Assembly: GCA_964249915.1 (NCBI GenBank)
Contig: CAXUEL010000010.1
Location: 1 to 39,137, forward strand
Length of the DNA stretch: 39,137 nucleotides
Direction: 5' to 3'
Source: Lichenicola sp964249915
GTDB taxonomy: Bacteria; Pseudomonadota; Alphaproteobacteria; Acetobacterales; Acetobacteraceae
Part shown: in pieces, positions 1-11,410 of the stretch
Layout of the letters: the number at the start of each line of letters is the position of its first letter
Numbering within the stretch: the first letter of the stretch is position 1
The notes under the pieces: generated by a model
What the model saw: only the letters and a program-made list of their open reading frames with translations
Databases searched by the model: none
What the model was told of the DNA's origin: nothing
Made by a program: the position numbers and the translations under genes

Positions 1-240
1 CAGCGCCGCCAACATATCCCTTCCAAACAGATGCAATTGTCAAAGGAACAGGGCCGCTCGGCAGGACCACAGCGGCGAGGCGGGTTCTAGGCGCCTACCA
101 CGTCCATGTCAACGCGATGACAGAAGCGGCCGGTGCGATTTGGCACGTGATAAACGCAGTGTTCCCGGCCATTTCGGCTCCACACCTGGGAGAACAGGCT
201 GCCGAGCAGCCATGTTCTGACCGCATACCTTCAAGATAGG
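1..240. other. Intergenic region downstream of clpB
   Basis: No convincing gene is seen in these 240 bases. The clpB stop codon lies at its right edge. A TGGCACG hexamer-like match near 140 lacks a GC pair at the right spacing, so I do not call it a sigma-54 promoter. No clear hairpin terminator was found. Confidence 0.5.
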
Positions 241-2835
<2,595 letters not shown>

Positions 2836-3293
2836 CGTCCTGTCCCTTTTCATCAGGCGACTGGCAACCAACCCGTCTAGCGTCCCCCTGGAGGCAACGC
2901 CGGACAAGCCTGTCTTCATGGCATCTGGGATCCGGACCTCGCGACTCAAGAGTGAGCGCCCTTCCGACTCCAGGAAGCCGGACGACCGCGACCCGACAGC
3001 CGCATCTCATGCTTGGGCAGGCTGCTGTTCAGCGGGGCGGACGGTAATCATCGTGTCGCCCACGTGCCTAGGAGACCTTCACTGGCGTTCAGGCGGTGTC
3101 ATACCTCTTGATCGGGCACTCGCGGCAAGGCCGTTCCTACGTCCTGTGACAGCTGACGCGGTCGCGGCCGCCAGCCCCGTCCCTGCCGATCCCGCCGTCA
3201 CTTCCAGCGAATGGAACTTCTGGCTGCCTGCCAGGACCATGAGAATGGACAAGAGTCGAGGCCACATCGACCCCAACTGCTGATAGATCAGGA
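2836..3293. other. Intergenic region between flaF and clpB
   Basis: About 460 bases without a gene I can support. It must hold the clpB promoter and the end of the flaF transcript. A 65-codon minus-strand frame (3079-3276) starts with a hydrophobic stretch like a signal peptide, but its remainder is low-complexity Ala/Gly/Arg, and I see no ribosome-binding site, so I leave it uncalled. Longer plus-strand frames here are shadows running in from clpB. Confidence 0.5.
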
Positions 3294-3692
3294 TCAGCCG
3301 GCATGCGCCAGGACAACCGGCGATCTGGCTCCGGCCACAGGGGAAGGGAGCGCTGCACGCAGTCCCCCGATCATGTCGTCGTTCACCTGGATCAGACCCG
3401 CAACCGAACGACCGCTGTCGCCCATGGCTGCTATGGTTTCTCGCATGACCAGGAAGCCGATCGACATCAGGTCCGACTTCAGTACCTGCGGCAGGCCGTT
3501 GCTCGAGCTTCCAACGTCCCTGAGCAGAAGCGACCAGAGCTGCTGATTCTTGACCAGACCGCGCATCCGGGCATCTCGACTACCGTCCTGGCCTAAGAGC
3601 CGATTGACGAAAGCGAACGCCGCAGCCTCCGTCTCCCTGGGAGACAAAGCGCTGCCCTCGGACCGTCGGTATTGATGTGCACCATAGCTCAT
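3294..3692 (-). CDS. flaF: Flagellar biosynthesis regulator FlaF
   Basis: FlaF is a small alphaproteobacterial cytoplasmic protein that, with FlbT, couples flagellin synthesis to export and acts as a flagellin secretion helper. The 132-residue product begins MSYGAHQYRR, contains the typical SPRETEAAAFAFVNRLL segment and a helical middle (LWSLLLRDV, MSIGFLVMRE), and is slightly longer than usual because of a C-terminal tail rich in Ala and Pro. It lies 70 bases downstream of the flagellin gene on the same strand, behind a strong hairpin at 3723-3752, so it probably receives only read-through transcripts. Identity rests on the family pattern plus flagellin-flbT linkage. Confidence 0.85.
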   Translation of the reverse strand: MSYGAHQYRRSEGSALSPRETEAAAFAFVNRLLGQDGSRDARMRGLVKNQQLWSLLLRDVGSSSNGLPQVLKSDLMSIGFLVMRETIAAMGDSGRSVAGLIQVNDDMIGGLRAALPSPVAGARSPVVLAHAG

Positions 3693-3722
3693 GAGCTGAC
3701 CCGTTGAGGAGGATGAAGATAA

Positions 3723-3752
3723 GCGGGGCCACGCGAGCGAGCATGGCCCCGC
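3723..3752 (-). terminator. Hairpin between flagellin and flaF
   Basis: A perfect 9-bp stem (GCGGGGCCA pairing with TGGCCCCGC) encloses a 12-base loop, starting about 10 bases after the flagellin stop codon. There is no long U-tract. It probably ends most flagellin transcripts or protects their 3' ends, and lets limited transcription through to flaF. Confidence 0.6.
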
Positions 3753-3762
3753 CTAGCCAGAG

Positions 3763-5034
3763 TCAGCCGCGGAACAGCGACAGGATCGACTGGGACTGCG
3801 AGTTGGCGATCGACAGCGACTGGATCGCCAGCTGCTGCTTGGTCTGCAGCGAGGTGAGCTGAGCGCTGGCGGTGGACAGGTCGGCATCGGTCAACGCGCC
3901 GACGCCGGTCGTCAACGCGTCGCTCAGGTCGCTGGTGAAGCTCTGCATGCCGGTGATCTGCTGCGTCGAGGCGCCGAGCGCAGTACTGATGCTGTTCATC
4001 TTGGTGATCGCGCTCTGGATCGTGGTGATCGCCGACTGGCTCGCAGTCAACGTCGTTCCAGTGGAGATGTCAGGAGCGTTGGTGCTGCTGGAGGACTTCA
4101 ACCCCTTACCGGTGACGTTGATCGAACCGTCGTTCTGGATCACCGCGTTGTAGCCGTTCGAGTTCATCGAGTCGACCAGCTTGCCGAGCATGGTGCTGGT
4201 TGACTGGCTGGTTGTGTCGACCTCGACAAGAACGACGTGATTGGCATTCGCACCGGTCGTCTCGGTCGCTGTCGGAGTGGCTCCGCTTGCATCGAACTCG
4301 AAGGTGGTCGTCGTGCCGTCACCGTTCGTCAGCACCACAGCGCTGCCGTTGGCAAAGTCTGCCGCGCTGAGGTTGGTCGTCGTCGCGATGTTGACCCCGG
4401 TGGCCGACGAGTTGATGACCTGCTGATCCGTCGACGTGCCGGTCCCAGTGGTCGCGGTTCCACCGGTCGCCAGGTTTGCCGTCAAGCCGAGCGCATTGCT
4501 CAGGACGTCCGCACCGCCGCCGCCGATCAAGGCTGCCTGGTTGGCGATCGTCAACGTCGTGCCCTGGAGGCCGGTGACGATGTTCGCAGTCCCGTTGGTC
4601 GCTCCACCCCCGGTGTCGGCCACCGAGGTCAGCACGTTCACGCCGTTGAAGGTCGAGTTGCGCGCGTAGTTGTTGATCTGGTTGATGGCGTTGGCGACCT
4701 GGGTCTGCATGGTCGACTGGTCGATGCCGGTGGTGCCGGCCTGGGTAACGGTCTGCTGAAGCGTCTGCAGCGTCGAGATGATGTCGGATGCAGCCGTGTT
4801 CGCCGTGTTGACCACCTGGGCGCCGAGCGACAGGCTGTCCGACACCGCGGCAAGGCCGGCAATGTTGCCGGTCATCGACTGCGAGATGGCGTAGATGGCG
4901 GGGTTGTCGGAAGAGGTCGAGACTTTCTTGCCGGTCGAAACCTGGTTTTCGGTGGCGTTCAGCGCGGTCGTGGTGGTGGACAGCGACTCGAGCGCCGCCA
5001 TCGCGGCGGTGTTGGTGTTGATCGAGAGTGTCAT
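3763..5034 (-). CDS. Flagellin
   Basis: This is the filament subunit, exported through the flagellar type III system and polymerised outside the cell. The 423-residue protein starts MTLSINTNTAAMAALESL, has the conserved D0/D1 N-terminal helices (VSTGKKVSTSSDNPA), a Thr/Ala/Gly-rich variable middle of roughly 200 residues, and the canonical C-terminal helix ending QSILSLFRG. There is no signal peptide, as expected. An AGGAGA ribosome-binding site sits 7 bases before the ATG. It follows flbT by 35 bases. I did not find a sigma-54 motif directly upstream, so it may be read from a promoter ahead of flbT or flgE. Only one flagellin gene is visible here. Confidence 0.96.
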   Translation of the reverse strand: MTLSINTNTAAMAALESLSTTTTALNATENQVSTGKKVSTSSDNPAIYAISQSMTGNIAGLAAVSDSLSLGAQVVNTANTAASDIISTLQTLQQTVTQAGTTGIDQSTMQTQVANAINQINNYARNSTFNGVNVLTSVADTGGGATNGTANIVTGLQGTTLTIANQAALIGGGGADVLSNALGLTANLATGGTATTGTGTSTDQQVINSSATGVNIATTTNLSAADFANGSAVVLTNGDGTTTTFEFDASGATPTATETTGANANHVVLVEVDTTSQSTSTMLGKLVDSMNSNGYNAVIQNDGSINVTGKGLKSSSSTNAPDISTGTTLTASQSAITTIQSAITKMNSISTALGASTQQITGMQSFTSDLSDALTTGVGALTDADLSTASAQLTSLQTKQQLAIQSLSIANSQSQSILSLFRG

Positions 5035-5069
5035 GGTGGTCTCCTATGAGAAAAAGCCAGGCGAGGAAA

Positions 5070-5498
5070 TCATGAGTTCGTTAAGGGAGTCTCTACGAGG
5101 TCCTTCCCGATGCCGAACCGTTCCTGGTTCTCGTCGTGGATCATCACCCGAAGCAGCTTGAGCGCCTTGTAGAAGTCGTCCTTCCTGAACGACGCTTCTA
5201 CCGAGCGGAGAGCATCGGCGGCCCGAGGAGGCAGTTCCACCTGGAGCCTTGTCAGCATCTTCTGAACGTCACCCGCCGCTGCATCACGCTCCTCCGGCGC
5301 ACCGACATAGGCTGTCTGCAGGCCGTAATAGAGCTGGCGCATGACCGTTTCGGCCTCGTGCGGGGCCATGACCTGCTTTCCGAACAGGAAACGGGCGTGG
5401 GACACCAGCTCGACGCGGCACTTGCTGCGGAACCGGATCGTGGCTCCGTTGACGACCATCATCTCACCAGGCCGCAGTTCCAGAACGAGATGAGACAT
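5070..5498 (-). CDS. flbT: Flagellin translation repressor FlbT
   Basis: FlbT is an alphaproteobacterial regulator that binds the 5' leader of flagellin mRNA and destabilises it until the hook is complete (known from Caulobacter). The 142-residue product has the family start MSHLVLELRPGEMMVVNGA, a small beta-rich N-terminal half, and the helical segment EAETVMRQLYYGLQTAYVG typical of FlbT. It sits immediately upstream of the flagellin gene, which is also its likely target, with flaF beyond. A near-consensus CtrA box lies about 70 bases upstream (5565-5580), in the gap behind flgL, so flbT-flagellin-flaF may form their own transcription unit. Confidence 0.92.
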   Translation of the reverse strand: MSHLVLELRPGEMMVVNGATIRFRSKCRVELVSHARFLFGKQVMAPHEAETVMRQLYYGLQTAYVGAPEERDAAAGDVQKMLTRLQVELPPRAADALRSVEASFRKDDFYKALKLLRVMIHDENQERFGIGKDLVETPLTNS

Positions 5499-5564
5499 GT
5501 GGCACCGTATCCTCGCGGCAACCCAATCGCAGCCGACGCAGGTTCGAGTGTGCTGCCGGTTGCC

Positions 5565-5580
5565 TTAACAACAGGTCAAC
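5565..5580 (+). promoter_or_regulatory. Candidate CtrA box upstream of flbT
   Basis: TTAA, seven bases, then TCAAC matches the CtrA consensus TTAA-N7-TTAAC with one mismatch. It lies between the flgL stop and the flbT start in very GC-rich DNA, where such AT-rich dyads are rare. Confidence 0.5.
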
Positions 5581-5595
5581 AGACAGGATCACGAA

Positions 5596-6672
5596 CTAAA
5601 GATAAGCCGCCAGGGACATGCCCTTCATGTCGGCGATCAAGGTGTAGGACGCGGTCAGCTGGTTCTGGGTCGCGGTGATCTCGGTCGACAGCGTGGCGGC
5701 GTCGCTGTTCTTGACCGTTCCCAACTGCGAGGTGAGCGCCCCGGAAACGGACTGCAGCATGTCGGACTGGCCGGTGAGCTGGGCCTGCGTCTGGCCGAGA
5801 CGAGCAACGGTGTCACTCAGGCCGCTGTTGATGGACCCGACCTGGGCTGCGGTGTCGCTGACCAGCGTCGAGAAGCCTGTACTCGCCGAGTTGGCCTGGT
5901 CGAGACTGCCGACGACCGCCAGGGCACGCATCAGGTCGCGGATCGAGGAGCCCGTGGACGTGGCGGTCGGCGCTGTGCCTTCGGTCGCCACGAACCCGAC
6001 CGCGACCTGGTCCTGGTCTCCGACCGCCACGTTGTGCACCAGGCTGGTGGCGGTGGGCCCATCGACGCTGAGAGCAGGTGAGAAGACCGACTGGGCGGCG
6101 GCGTTGTCGGACGCGGCGGCGACGGTCGCGGCTTCGACCGAAGCCGCACCGGTCGTCGCGACGGAGGCGATGCTGGCCGAGATGGTCTGGAAGAACGGAC
6201 TGCTGGTGATGTTCGACGGGTCGGTCACCGGCGCCGTGTCCGATGCGTTCCCTCCGAACACGTATTGCGAGCCGTCCTTGGTGTTCAGCAGGGTGCCCAG
6301 CTCGTTCAGGGAGGCCCGCGCCTCGGCTGCCGCGGCCGAAACGTTGGTGGCGCTCTGGTTGCCTTGCAGGCTGGTCAGCGACGTCTGCAGCGCCGTGGCG
6401 ATCCCGGTGATGCTCGACATCGCCGTCTGGGTGATCGACAGGGTGTTCTGTGCCGACGTGACGTTCTGCTGCCAGGCACCGACCGTGGTGATCTGGGGCT
6501 GCAGGTCCAGCGCTTGATAGCGCTGGTCGCCGAGGCCGGCGTAGCTGTCGGACAGGACGCCCGAGGAGAGCTGCGCCTGCAAGGCAGTGTCCTGCGCGTT
6601 GAGCTGATCCACCGCGCTGGTGAGCGGCAGCATCGTCGAGACGGGGGCGCCCGTAGCGCTCTGGATGGTCAT
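5596..6672 (-). CDS. flgL: Flagellar hook-filament junction protein FlgL
   Basis: FlgL (HAP3) joins the hook to the filament and is exported by the flagellar apparatus. The 358-residue protein is flagellin-like at its ends: an N-terminal helical segment with LNAQDTALQAQLSSGVLSDSY and a C-terminal helix ending in a long run of Thr/Ser/Ala/Leu heptads (LSTEITATQNQLTASY). The middle contains the DGSQYVFGG element characteristic of FlgL, with SDTAPV next to it. It is 8 bases downstream of flgK, and the flgE-flgK-flgL order is standard. Length is within the family range. Confidence 0.92.
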   Translation of the reverse strand: MTIQSATGAPVSTMLPLTSAVDQLNAQDTALQAQLSSGVLSDSYAGLGDQRYQALDLQPQITTVGAWQQNVTSAQNTLSITQTAMSSITGIATALQTSLTSLQGNQSATNVSAAAAEARASLNELGTLLNTKDGSQYVFGGNASDTAPVTDPSNITSSPFFQTISASIASVATTGAASVEAATVAAASDNAAAQSVFSPALSVDGPTATSLVHNVAVGDQDQVAVGFVATEGTAPTATSTGSSIRDLMRALAVVGSLDQANSASTGFSTLVSDTAAQVGSINSGLSDTVARLGQTQAQLTGQSDMLQSVSGALTSQLGTVKNSDAATLSTEITATQNQLTASYTLIADMKGMSLAAYL

Positions 6673-6680
6673 GGCAGCAT

Positions 6681-8216
6681 TCAGCTGATGGCGTCGATGA
6701 GGGAGGTGAACATGGTCTGGACCGCGGTGACGACCTTGGCGTTGGCCTCGTAGGCGTTCTGCAGCGACACGATCGAGGCCATCTGGTCGTCGACAGACAC
6801 GCCGGAGACGGAGGCGACCTGGGTGGTCAGCGCGGTCTGGATCGCCGTCTCGTCGCTCAGGCTGCTGCTCGCCTGGCTGATGGTCGAGGCCTGGGAACTG
6901 ACCACCGTGGAGGCGAGCGAGGCGAGGTCGGTCGAACCGGAATAAGGTGCGGTGAGCGTTCCGTCCGCTCCGAGCCCGGTGGTCGCTGCCGCCGGCTGCG
7001 TCACGCCGTCCTGGACGTCGATTCCCAACGCGTAGTTGAGCACGCGGTTGATCAGGGTGGTGTCGCCTGTGCCCCTAGCCGTGTTGACGGTGAAGCCGGA
7101 CGCGCCGGTCGCGCTGCCGGCGACGTCGTGACTTCCGTCCCTGATGATGCTTGGGTCGGCGGTCACGGCTGGGTTGACCTGGATCACGTTGGAGAAGCCG
7201 AGCTGTCCGGCGGGCGAGGGCTGGGTGGCGCTGGAGCCTGGCAGGTTGCCGCTGCCGTCGGTGAACAGGGTCAAGCCCTGTGCATCGAAGCGGGACGCCA
7301 CGGTCTGGGAGAAGGAATCCAGCTCGGCCTGCATGGTCGGCAGCACCTGGTCGCGAAGCGCGATGTTGGCGCCGAGGGTGCCGCCGGTCAGGCTCGTAGT
7401 GACGTCGCGGCCGTTCAGGGTGATTGCCGGGATCGAGCCGGGATAGGCGTCCGAGACGCCCACGGTCGCGTTCGCGGTGGAGAGCGGACCGGAGGACGCG
7501 TGCGTTGGCAGGGACAGGCCGTTTGCCGTGGTGACCAGCATGTCGCCGGCGGAGGTCGGGGTGAACTGCACGGACAGGACGTTCGACAGCGAGGTCATCG
7601 CGGCGGATCGTTGATCCTCCAGGTCGGCCGTGCTGATGCCGGTGATGCGGCCCTGCTCGATCTGGTTCGACAGCGAGCCGATCAAGGCAAGGCTGGAGTT
7701 GACGGTGCCGACCTCGTCGACGATGGATTCCTGCGCCGCCTGCCTCGCGGTCTGGTAGCTCCCGGCCGTGGTCTGGATGGTCGAGGCCAGGGTGCCTGCG
7801 GCGGTCACGACGGCCTGCTGGCCGGCCGAGCTGCTCGGGTCGGCATCCAGGGTGATCAGGCTCGACTGGAGGTTGCCCACCTGGTCGGGGATCGTGTCGC
7901 TGCTGCCGGAGTCCGAGCTGGTCGAGCCCTGGAGCACGGAGATGGTGGCCAGCCCGTTGCTGGTCGCGGTCAAGCCAGAGACGGTGGCATTCTGGCTGTA
8001 GAGGCTGTTCTCGAGTGCCGTGTTGATCGTCCGCGTGGTCAGCCCGACGACGACGCCGCTCGCCTGCCCGTCCGCGGTCCGGGACGAGATCGACGACTGC
8101 TCCACCGCATAGCCGGCGGTGTTGGCGTTGGCCACGTTCTGCGACGCGACGGCCATCTCCGCCTGGAGGGCGGTGAGGCCGCTGTTCGCGATGGACAGGG
8201 ATGCGTCGAGTCCCAT
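6681..8216 (-). CDS. flgK: Flagellar hook-associated protein FlgK
   Basis: FlgK (HAP1) forms the first hook-filament junction layer. The 511-residue protein carries the rod/hook N-terminal motif (ANSGLTALQAEMAVASQNVANANTAGY region, ending in NVANANTAGY) and the matching C-terminal motif SLQNAYEANAKVV followed by a terminal helix. Between them lies a Ser/Thr/Gly-rich variable part with the DQRSAAMTSLSNVL segment typical of FlgK. It stands between flgE and flgL. A CtrA-like dyad sits in the 82-base gap upstream (8281-8296). Confidence 0.94.
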   Translation of the reverse strand: MGLDASLSIANSGLTALQAEMAVASQNVANANTAGYAVEQSSISSRTADGQASGVVVGLTTRTINTALENSLYSQNATVSGLTATSNGLATISVLQGSTSSDSGSSDTIPDQVGNLQSSLITLDADPSSSAGQQAVVTAAGTLASTIQTTAGSYQTARQAAQESIVDEVGTVNSSLALIGSLSNQIEQGRITGISTADLEDQRSAAMTSLSNVLSVQFTPTSAGDMLVTTANGLSLPTHASSGPLSTANATVGVSDAYPGSIPAITLNGRDVTTSLTGGTLGANIALRDQVLPTMQAELDSFSQTVASRFDAQGLTLFTDGSGNLPGSSATQPSPAGQLGFSNVIQVNPAVTADPSIIRDGSHDVAGSATGASGFTVNTARGTGDTTLINRVLNYALGIDVQDGVTQPAAATTGLGADGTLTAPYSGSTDLASLASTVVSSQASTISQASSSLSDETAIQTALTTQVASVSGVSVDDQMASIVSLQNAYEANAKVVTAVQTMFTSLIDAIS

Positions 8217-8280
8217 CTGGATCTCCCGGTCGCGGCGGCGTCGATCCTTCTCGCAACCGGGCCATGATGAACGTGAGTCC

Positions 8281-8296
8281 CTAACGAGCCGTTAAT
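8281..8296 (-). promoter_or_regulatory. CtrA-like dyad upstream of flgK
   Basis: On the minus strand this reads TTAA, seven bases, then TTAG, a near match to TTAA-N7-TTAAC. It lies just downstream of the flgE coding region and about 65 bases ahead of flgK. It is weaker than the flbT and ctrA sites. Confidence 0.35.
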
Positions 8297-8298
8297 CC

Positions 8299-9630
8299 TC
8301 ACTGCTTCATGGCCAGAACGGTCTGGAGCATCTCGTTCGCGGTGGTCACCACCTTGGCGTTGGCGCCATAGGCGTTCTGGGCGGTGATCAGCTTGGTGAG
8401 ATCGGAGTCGAGATTGGTGGTGGAGCTCTCGACCGAGGAGGTTTCGAGGTTGCCGGCACCGTTGGAGCCCGCGAGGTTGTTCGCGGCCGCTCCCGATGCG
8501 GACGTCGCGGTGTAGGCCTCGCCGTCCTGCGACGTCAGACCGTTCGCGTCCGCAAACGTCGCCAGGGGCACCTTGCCGACCAGCTGCGTCTTGTTGTTGT
8601 CGAACGTGGCCATGATGCTGCCGTCCGAGGTCATGGTGATCCCGGTGTAGTTGCCACTGGTCACGCTGTCGGTGCTGATGGTGGCAGCGGAACCGGCGCC
8701 GTTGGCGTCGGTGGCCATCGTGGTGCCGGACGACGAGCCGATGGTCCCGAGGTCAACGGTCATGGCCTGCGAGGTGCCGTCGAGGGTGGTCGGGATGCTG
8801 AAGCTTGCCGTCGAGTCTGTGGTGGTGTTCGCGGCACCATAGGTTGCAGGCGTCGAACCGACATTCGTCTGCTGGGCGACCGAGGCGATCTGTCCGGCCG
8901 CGTTGAACGTCACCTGGGCGCTCGCGCTGGGCGTGCTGGCACCGTCGACGCTGGCCGAAACGTTCCAGGCGTTGCTCGCCTGCGAGTAGGACCAGTTGAA
9001 GTCCACGGTGTGCGCCGCCCCGGACGCGTCGTAGATCGTCTGGCTCTGGCTGGTGGGCGTGGTCGAACCGGCGGCCGGCGTGCCACTGGCGGCGGCGGTG
9101 GCTCCGGGCAGGCTGGCGGCATAGGTGATGGTGCCGGTCTCGCTGGGCCGGAAGGCGACGTTGGCAACGTTGATCGTCTGCAACGAGCTGGTGTTGAGGT
9201 TGCCGCTGGAGTCGACCATGTAGCCCTTCAGGTACTCGTTGGACGAGTTCACGAGGTAGCCCGAGCTGTTCTCGGTGAAGTCGCCGTTCCGGGTATAGTA
9301 GTCGTTGGGCTGGAAGCTTTGCGACGTGCCCGTGGAGGCTCCGTTGGCTTCCGACACGTTGAAGAAGCCGTTGCCGGAGATCGCGAGGGCAAGCGCGTTG
9401 CTGCTCGACGTGATCGTGCCCTGTGCGCTGTTCTCCGAAGCCGTCGAGGCGACCACGGTTCCCGATATCTGCGACGCCGTGGAGTTCAGGACGTAGTCGG
9501 AGAAGTCGGTATCCGTCGCCTTGTAGCCGACGGTCTGGCTGTTGGCGATGTTGTTGCTGATGTCGGTGAAGGCCTGGGACTGAGCCGCCAGGCCGCTGAC
9601 CGCCGTATCGAGTGCGCCGAAGATCGACAT
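8299..9630 (-). CDS. flgE: Flagellar hook protein FlgE
   Basis: FlgE is the hook subunit. The 443-residue protein starts MSIFGALDTAVSGLAAQSQ, followed by the rod/hook family motif DISNNIANSQTVGYK, and ends with the paired motif AQNAYGANAKVVTTANEML. The middle has the hook beta-domains, rich in Ser, Thr, Ala and Asn, including GNGFFNV and YYTRNGDF, both typical of FlgE. It leads the minus-strand block and has a clear sigma-54 type promoter about 50 bases upstream (9679-9693), consistent with FlbD-dependent control of hook genes in alphaproteobacteria. Confidence 0.96.
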   Translation of the reverse strand: MSIFGALDTAVSGLAAQSQAFTDISNNIANSQTVGYKATDTDFSDYVLNSTASQISGTVVASTASENSAQGTITSSSNALALAISGNGFFNVSEANGASTGTSQSFQPNDYYTRNGDFTENSSGYLVNSSNEYLKGYMVDSSGNLNTSSLQTINVANVAFRPSETGTITYAASLPGATAAASGTPAAGSTTPTSQSQTIYDASGAAHTVDFNWSYSQASNAWNVSASVDGASTPSASAQVTFNAAGQIASVAQQTNVGSTPATYGAANTTTDSTASFSIPTTLDGTSQAMTVDLGTIGSSSGTTMATDANGAGSAATISTDSVTSGNYTGITMTSDGSIMATFDNNKTQLVGKVPLATFADANGLTSQDGEAYTATSASGAAANNLAGSNGAGNLETSSVESSTTNLDSDLTKLITAQNAYGANAKVVTTANEMLQTVLAMKQ

Positions 9631-9678
9631 GCCTGCTCTCCTGCCGGAACACGCCGGATGCGTGACCGATCACGATCA

Positions 9679-9693
9679 GCAGGAAGCGTGCCA
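9679..9693 (-). promoter_or_regulatory. Sigma-54 promoter of flgE
   Basis: On the minus strand the element reads TGGCACG, four bases, CTGC. The -24 box is perfect and the -12 box has one mismatch to TTGC. The GG-to-GC spacing of 10 bases is exact. It lies 49 bases upstream of the flgE start codon. Confidence 0.8.
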
Positions 9694-9747
9694 CTCAATG
9701 GCCCACGCTTCTGCTAGGGAATGTGCCTGGACTGGCTACCTTGTTGA

Positions 9748-9776
9748 TGCCGGGCGGCAGTTTATGCCGGGCAGCT
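9748..9776. promoter_or_regulatory. Candidate FlbD enhancer sites between flgE and fliK
   Basis: Two copies of ATGCCGGGC begin at 9747 and 9764, 17 bases apart. The first continues as the inverted repeat TGCCG-GG-CGGCA (9748-9759). The second has the same left arm and a one-base-altered right arm. The pair sits roughly midway between the two divergent sigma-54 promoters, where an enhancer-binding activator would be expected. The same core recurs at 12200-12224 before fliF. Assignment to FlbD is inference. Confidence 0.35.
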
Positions 9777-9833
9777 CCTGCCTGTGGCGCCTGACAGCGG
9801 CCGGTACCTCCACCGAGATGCTGGCCGGACAGC

Positions 9834-9848
9834 TGGCCCACACCTTGC
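9834..9848 (+). promoter_or_regulatory. Sigma-54 promoter of fliK-flgD
   Basis: TGGCCCA, four bases, TTGC: the -12 box is perfect and the -24 box has one mismatch in its TGGC[A/C] core. The GG-to-GC spacing is exactly 10. It ends 25 bases before the fliK ATG, which predicts a short leader containing the AGGAGG ribosome-binding site. Confidence 0.7.
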
Positions 9849-9873
9849 AGTGTGGATTGCAGGAGGGTGTCCG

Positions 9874-11394
9874 ATGTCGACGACGACCATGTCTGCGAGC
9901 GCGGCTGTCGCAGGTCCGATCGGGACGCTGACGGGAGCCGGTACCCGAACCAACGCGGCTTTGCCCGACGGTTCGTTCTCGTCGCAGGTCGCGGCGATCT
10001 GGAACCAGTCGTCCCCTTCCGGCGTGGCAGGGTCTGCTTCTTCAGCAAGCCTTAAGGATCGTCCAGTAGTGTCCCCGGCATCGGCATCGCACCTGCCGGG
10101 ACACGGGGAAACGGACGTCGCGTCCAAGCGAGAGGAGACGCAGGCGGGAAAGCCTGCATCGATGAGCCAGACCATGCAGCCGGCTTCCGGCCAAGACGCG
10201 CACCAATCCGTAGCTAAAGAAGGCGTCGGAACATCGGCGCCGGAGAATGGGGCAGCGGATGTAGCCGGTTCGCTCGATCTTCCCGTCGAGGACGGGTCGA
10301 GGACGGGTGTTCCGCAGCCGGACGTACGGAACGCAGCCGGTGCGCCGGCCAGATCAACGCACAAACTTGCGCAGGCGACAGGCGCCGGGCCGGATGATGG
10401 GACCACCGCTCCTGCTTCGCCACCGCTGATGCTTGTCGGAGCCGACGTATCGGCTGCCCATCCTTCCGACCCGATCAGGTCACCACCGGGCGTCCGGCCA
10501 GATGATGGATCCGTCACGCTGTCGAAGAACGGCCGTTCAGCGGACGATCCGGGGCTGCCGGGCTCAACCGATGCCAGCCAGAAGGGCGTTGTCCTGGATC
10601 AGCATTCTACCCACGGCGAAACGAGCACGACAGCGGGATTCCAACCAGCCGAACATCACGGCTCCGGATCTGCAAGCGACATTCCTGTCCAGGCCAGCGC
10701 GGTTGACGCGTCCTCCGTCAACAGCGTGTCGGCATCGCCTCTCCTGTCGGCCGCGGAACCGATGGCACTCGGGACCGCGCTGGTCGACCCGTCGCCGCTG
10801 GTGGCTGCCGGCACGTCCGCCACGATGGGGCAGGCGCCGGCGCCTGCTGCCGCAACAGCGCTGGATACGAGCGGCGCACCGGCACAGGTGGGCGCATCCC
10901 TGTTGACCCTGGCTTCCGGCACGGACGGATCGAGCCAGATGGCGCTGTCGCTGCATCCGAAGGATCTGGGCGGCGTCCACATCCAGCTCGCCCGCGATGC
11001 CGACGGCGCCGTTCGGGTCGTCGTTGCGGCAACCGAGCCGGCCACCTTGCGCAGCCTGATCGCCGACCAGGCTCATCTGCACGCGGCGCTGGATGCCGCT
11101 GCCGTGCCGAGCGCCGACCGGCACGTGAGCTTCGAGCTGGCGCCGGCCTCCGCCTCGCTTGACGGCGGCGCCACCGCTGAACACCAGCAGGGCAGTTCCG
11201 GATCGCCCGACGGACGGGCTGCGATGGACATGTCCGGACAGGACAGCGGCCGGCGTTCCGGAGAAGGCCGGCCGGATCGTCCAGCCGGACAGGACACGGC
11301 AGCCACCTCCGGCGGCGGGTTCGACCGGCCGTCGCCATTCTCGTCCACGACGACGCTCCTGCTGCGCCACGGCAGCATCAACATCACCGCCTGA
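9874..11394 (+). CDS. fliK: Flagellar hook-length control protein FliK
   Basis: FliK is a secreted ruler that switches export specificity from hook to filament by acting on FlhB. The 506-residue product has a long Pro/Ala/Ser/Asp-rich, low-complexity N-terminal part and a compact C-terminal FLG_Hook domain, seen as LSLHPKDLGGVHIQLARD followed by TLRSLIADQAHLHAAL at about residues 350-420, then a Gly/Ser/Arg-rich tail. I chose the ATG at 9874 because a perfect AGGAGG (9861-9866) precedes it by 7 bases, although the frame is open to 9784. flgD follows 16 bases later, and a sigma-54 promoter lies just upstream. Confidence 0.88.
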   Translation: MSTTTMSASAAVAGPIGTLTGAGTRTNAALPDGSFSSQVAAIWNQSSPSGVAGSASSASLKDRPVVSPASASHLPGHGETDVASKREETQAGKPASMSQTMQPASGQDAHQSVAKEGVGTSAPENGAADVAGSLDLPVEDGSRTGVPQPDVRNAAGAPARSTHKLAQATGAGPDDGTTAPASPPLMLVGADVSAAHPSDPIRSPPGVRPDDGSVTLSKNGRSADDPGLPGSTDASQKGVVLDQHSTHGETSTTAGFQPAEHHGSGSASDIPVQASAVDASSVNSVSASPLLSAAEPMALGTALVDPSPLVAAGTSATMGQAPAPAAATALDTSGAPAQVGASLLTLASGTDGSSQMALSLHPKDLGGVHIQLARDADGAVRVVVAATEPATLRSLIADQAHLHAALDAAAVPSADRHVSFELAPASASLDGGATAEHQQGSSGSPDGRAAMDMSGQDSGRRSGEGRPDRPAGQDTAATSGGGFDRPSPFSSTTTLLLRHGSINITA

Positions 11395-11410
11395 TCAGCA
11401 GAGGCACGCC

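Noticed and set aside
120..170. TGGCACG match as a sigma-54 promoter near the left end
   Set aside because: No GC pair at the 10-base spacing and no flagellar gene downstream on that strand.
3079..3276. 65-codon frame with a signal-peptide-like start
   Set aside because: No ribosome-binding site and a low-complexity remainder; not enough support to call a gene.
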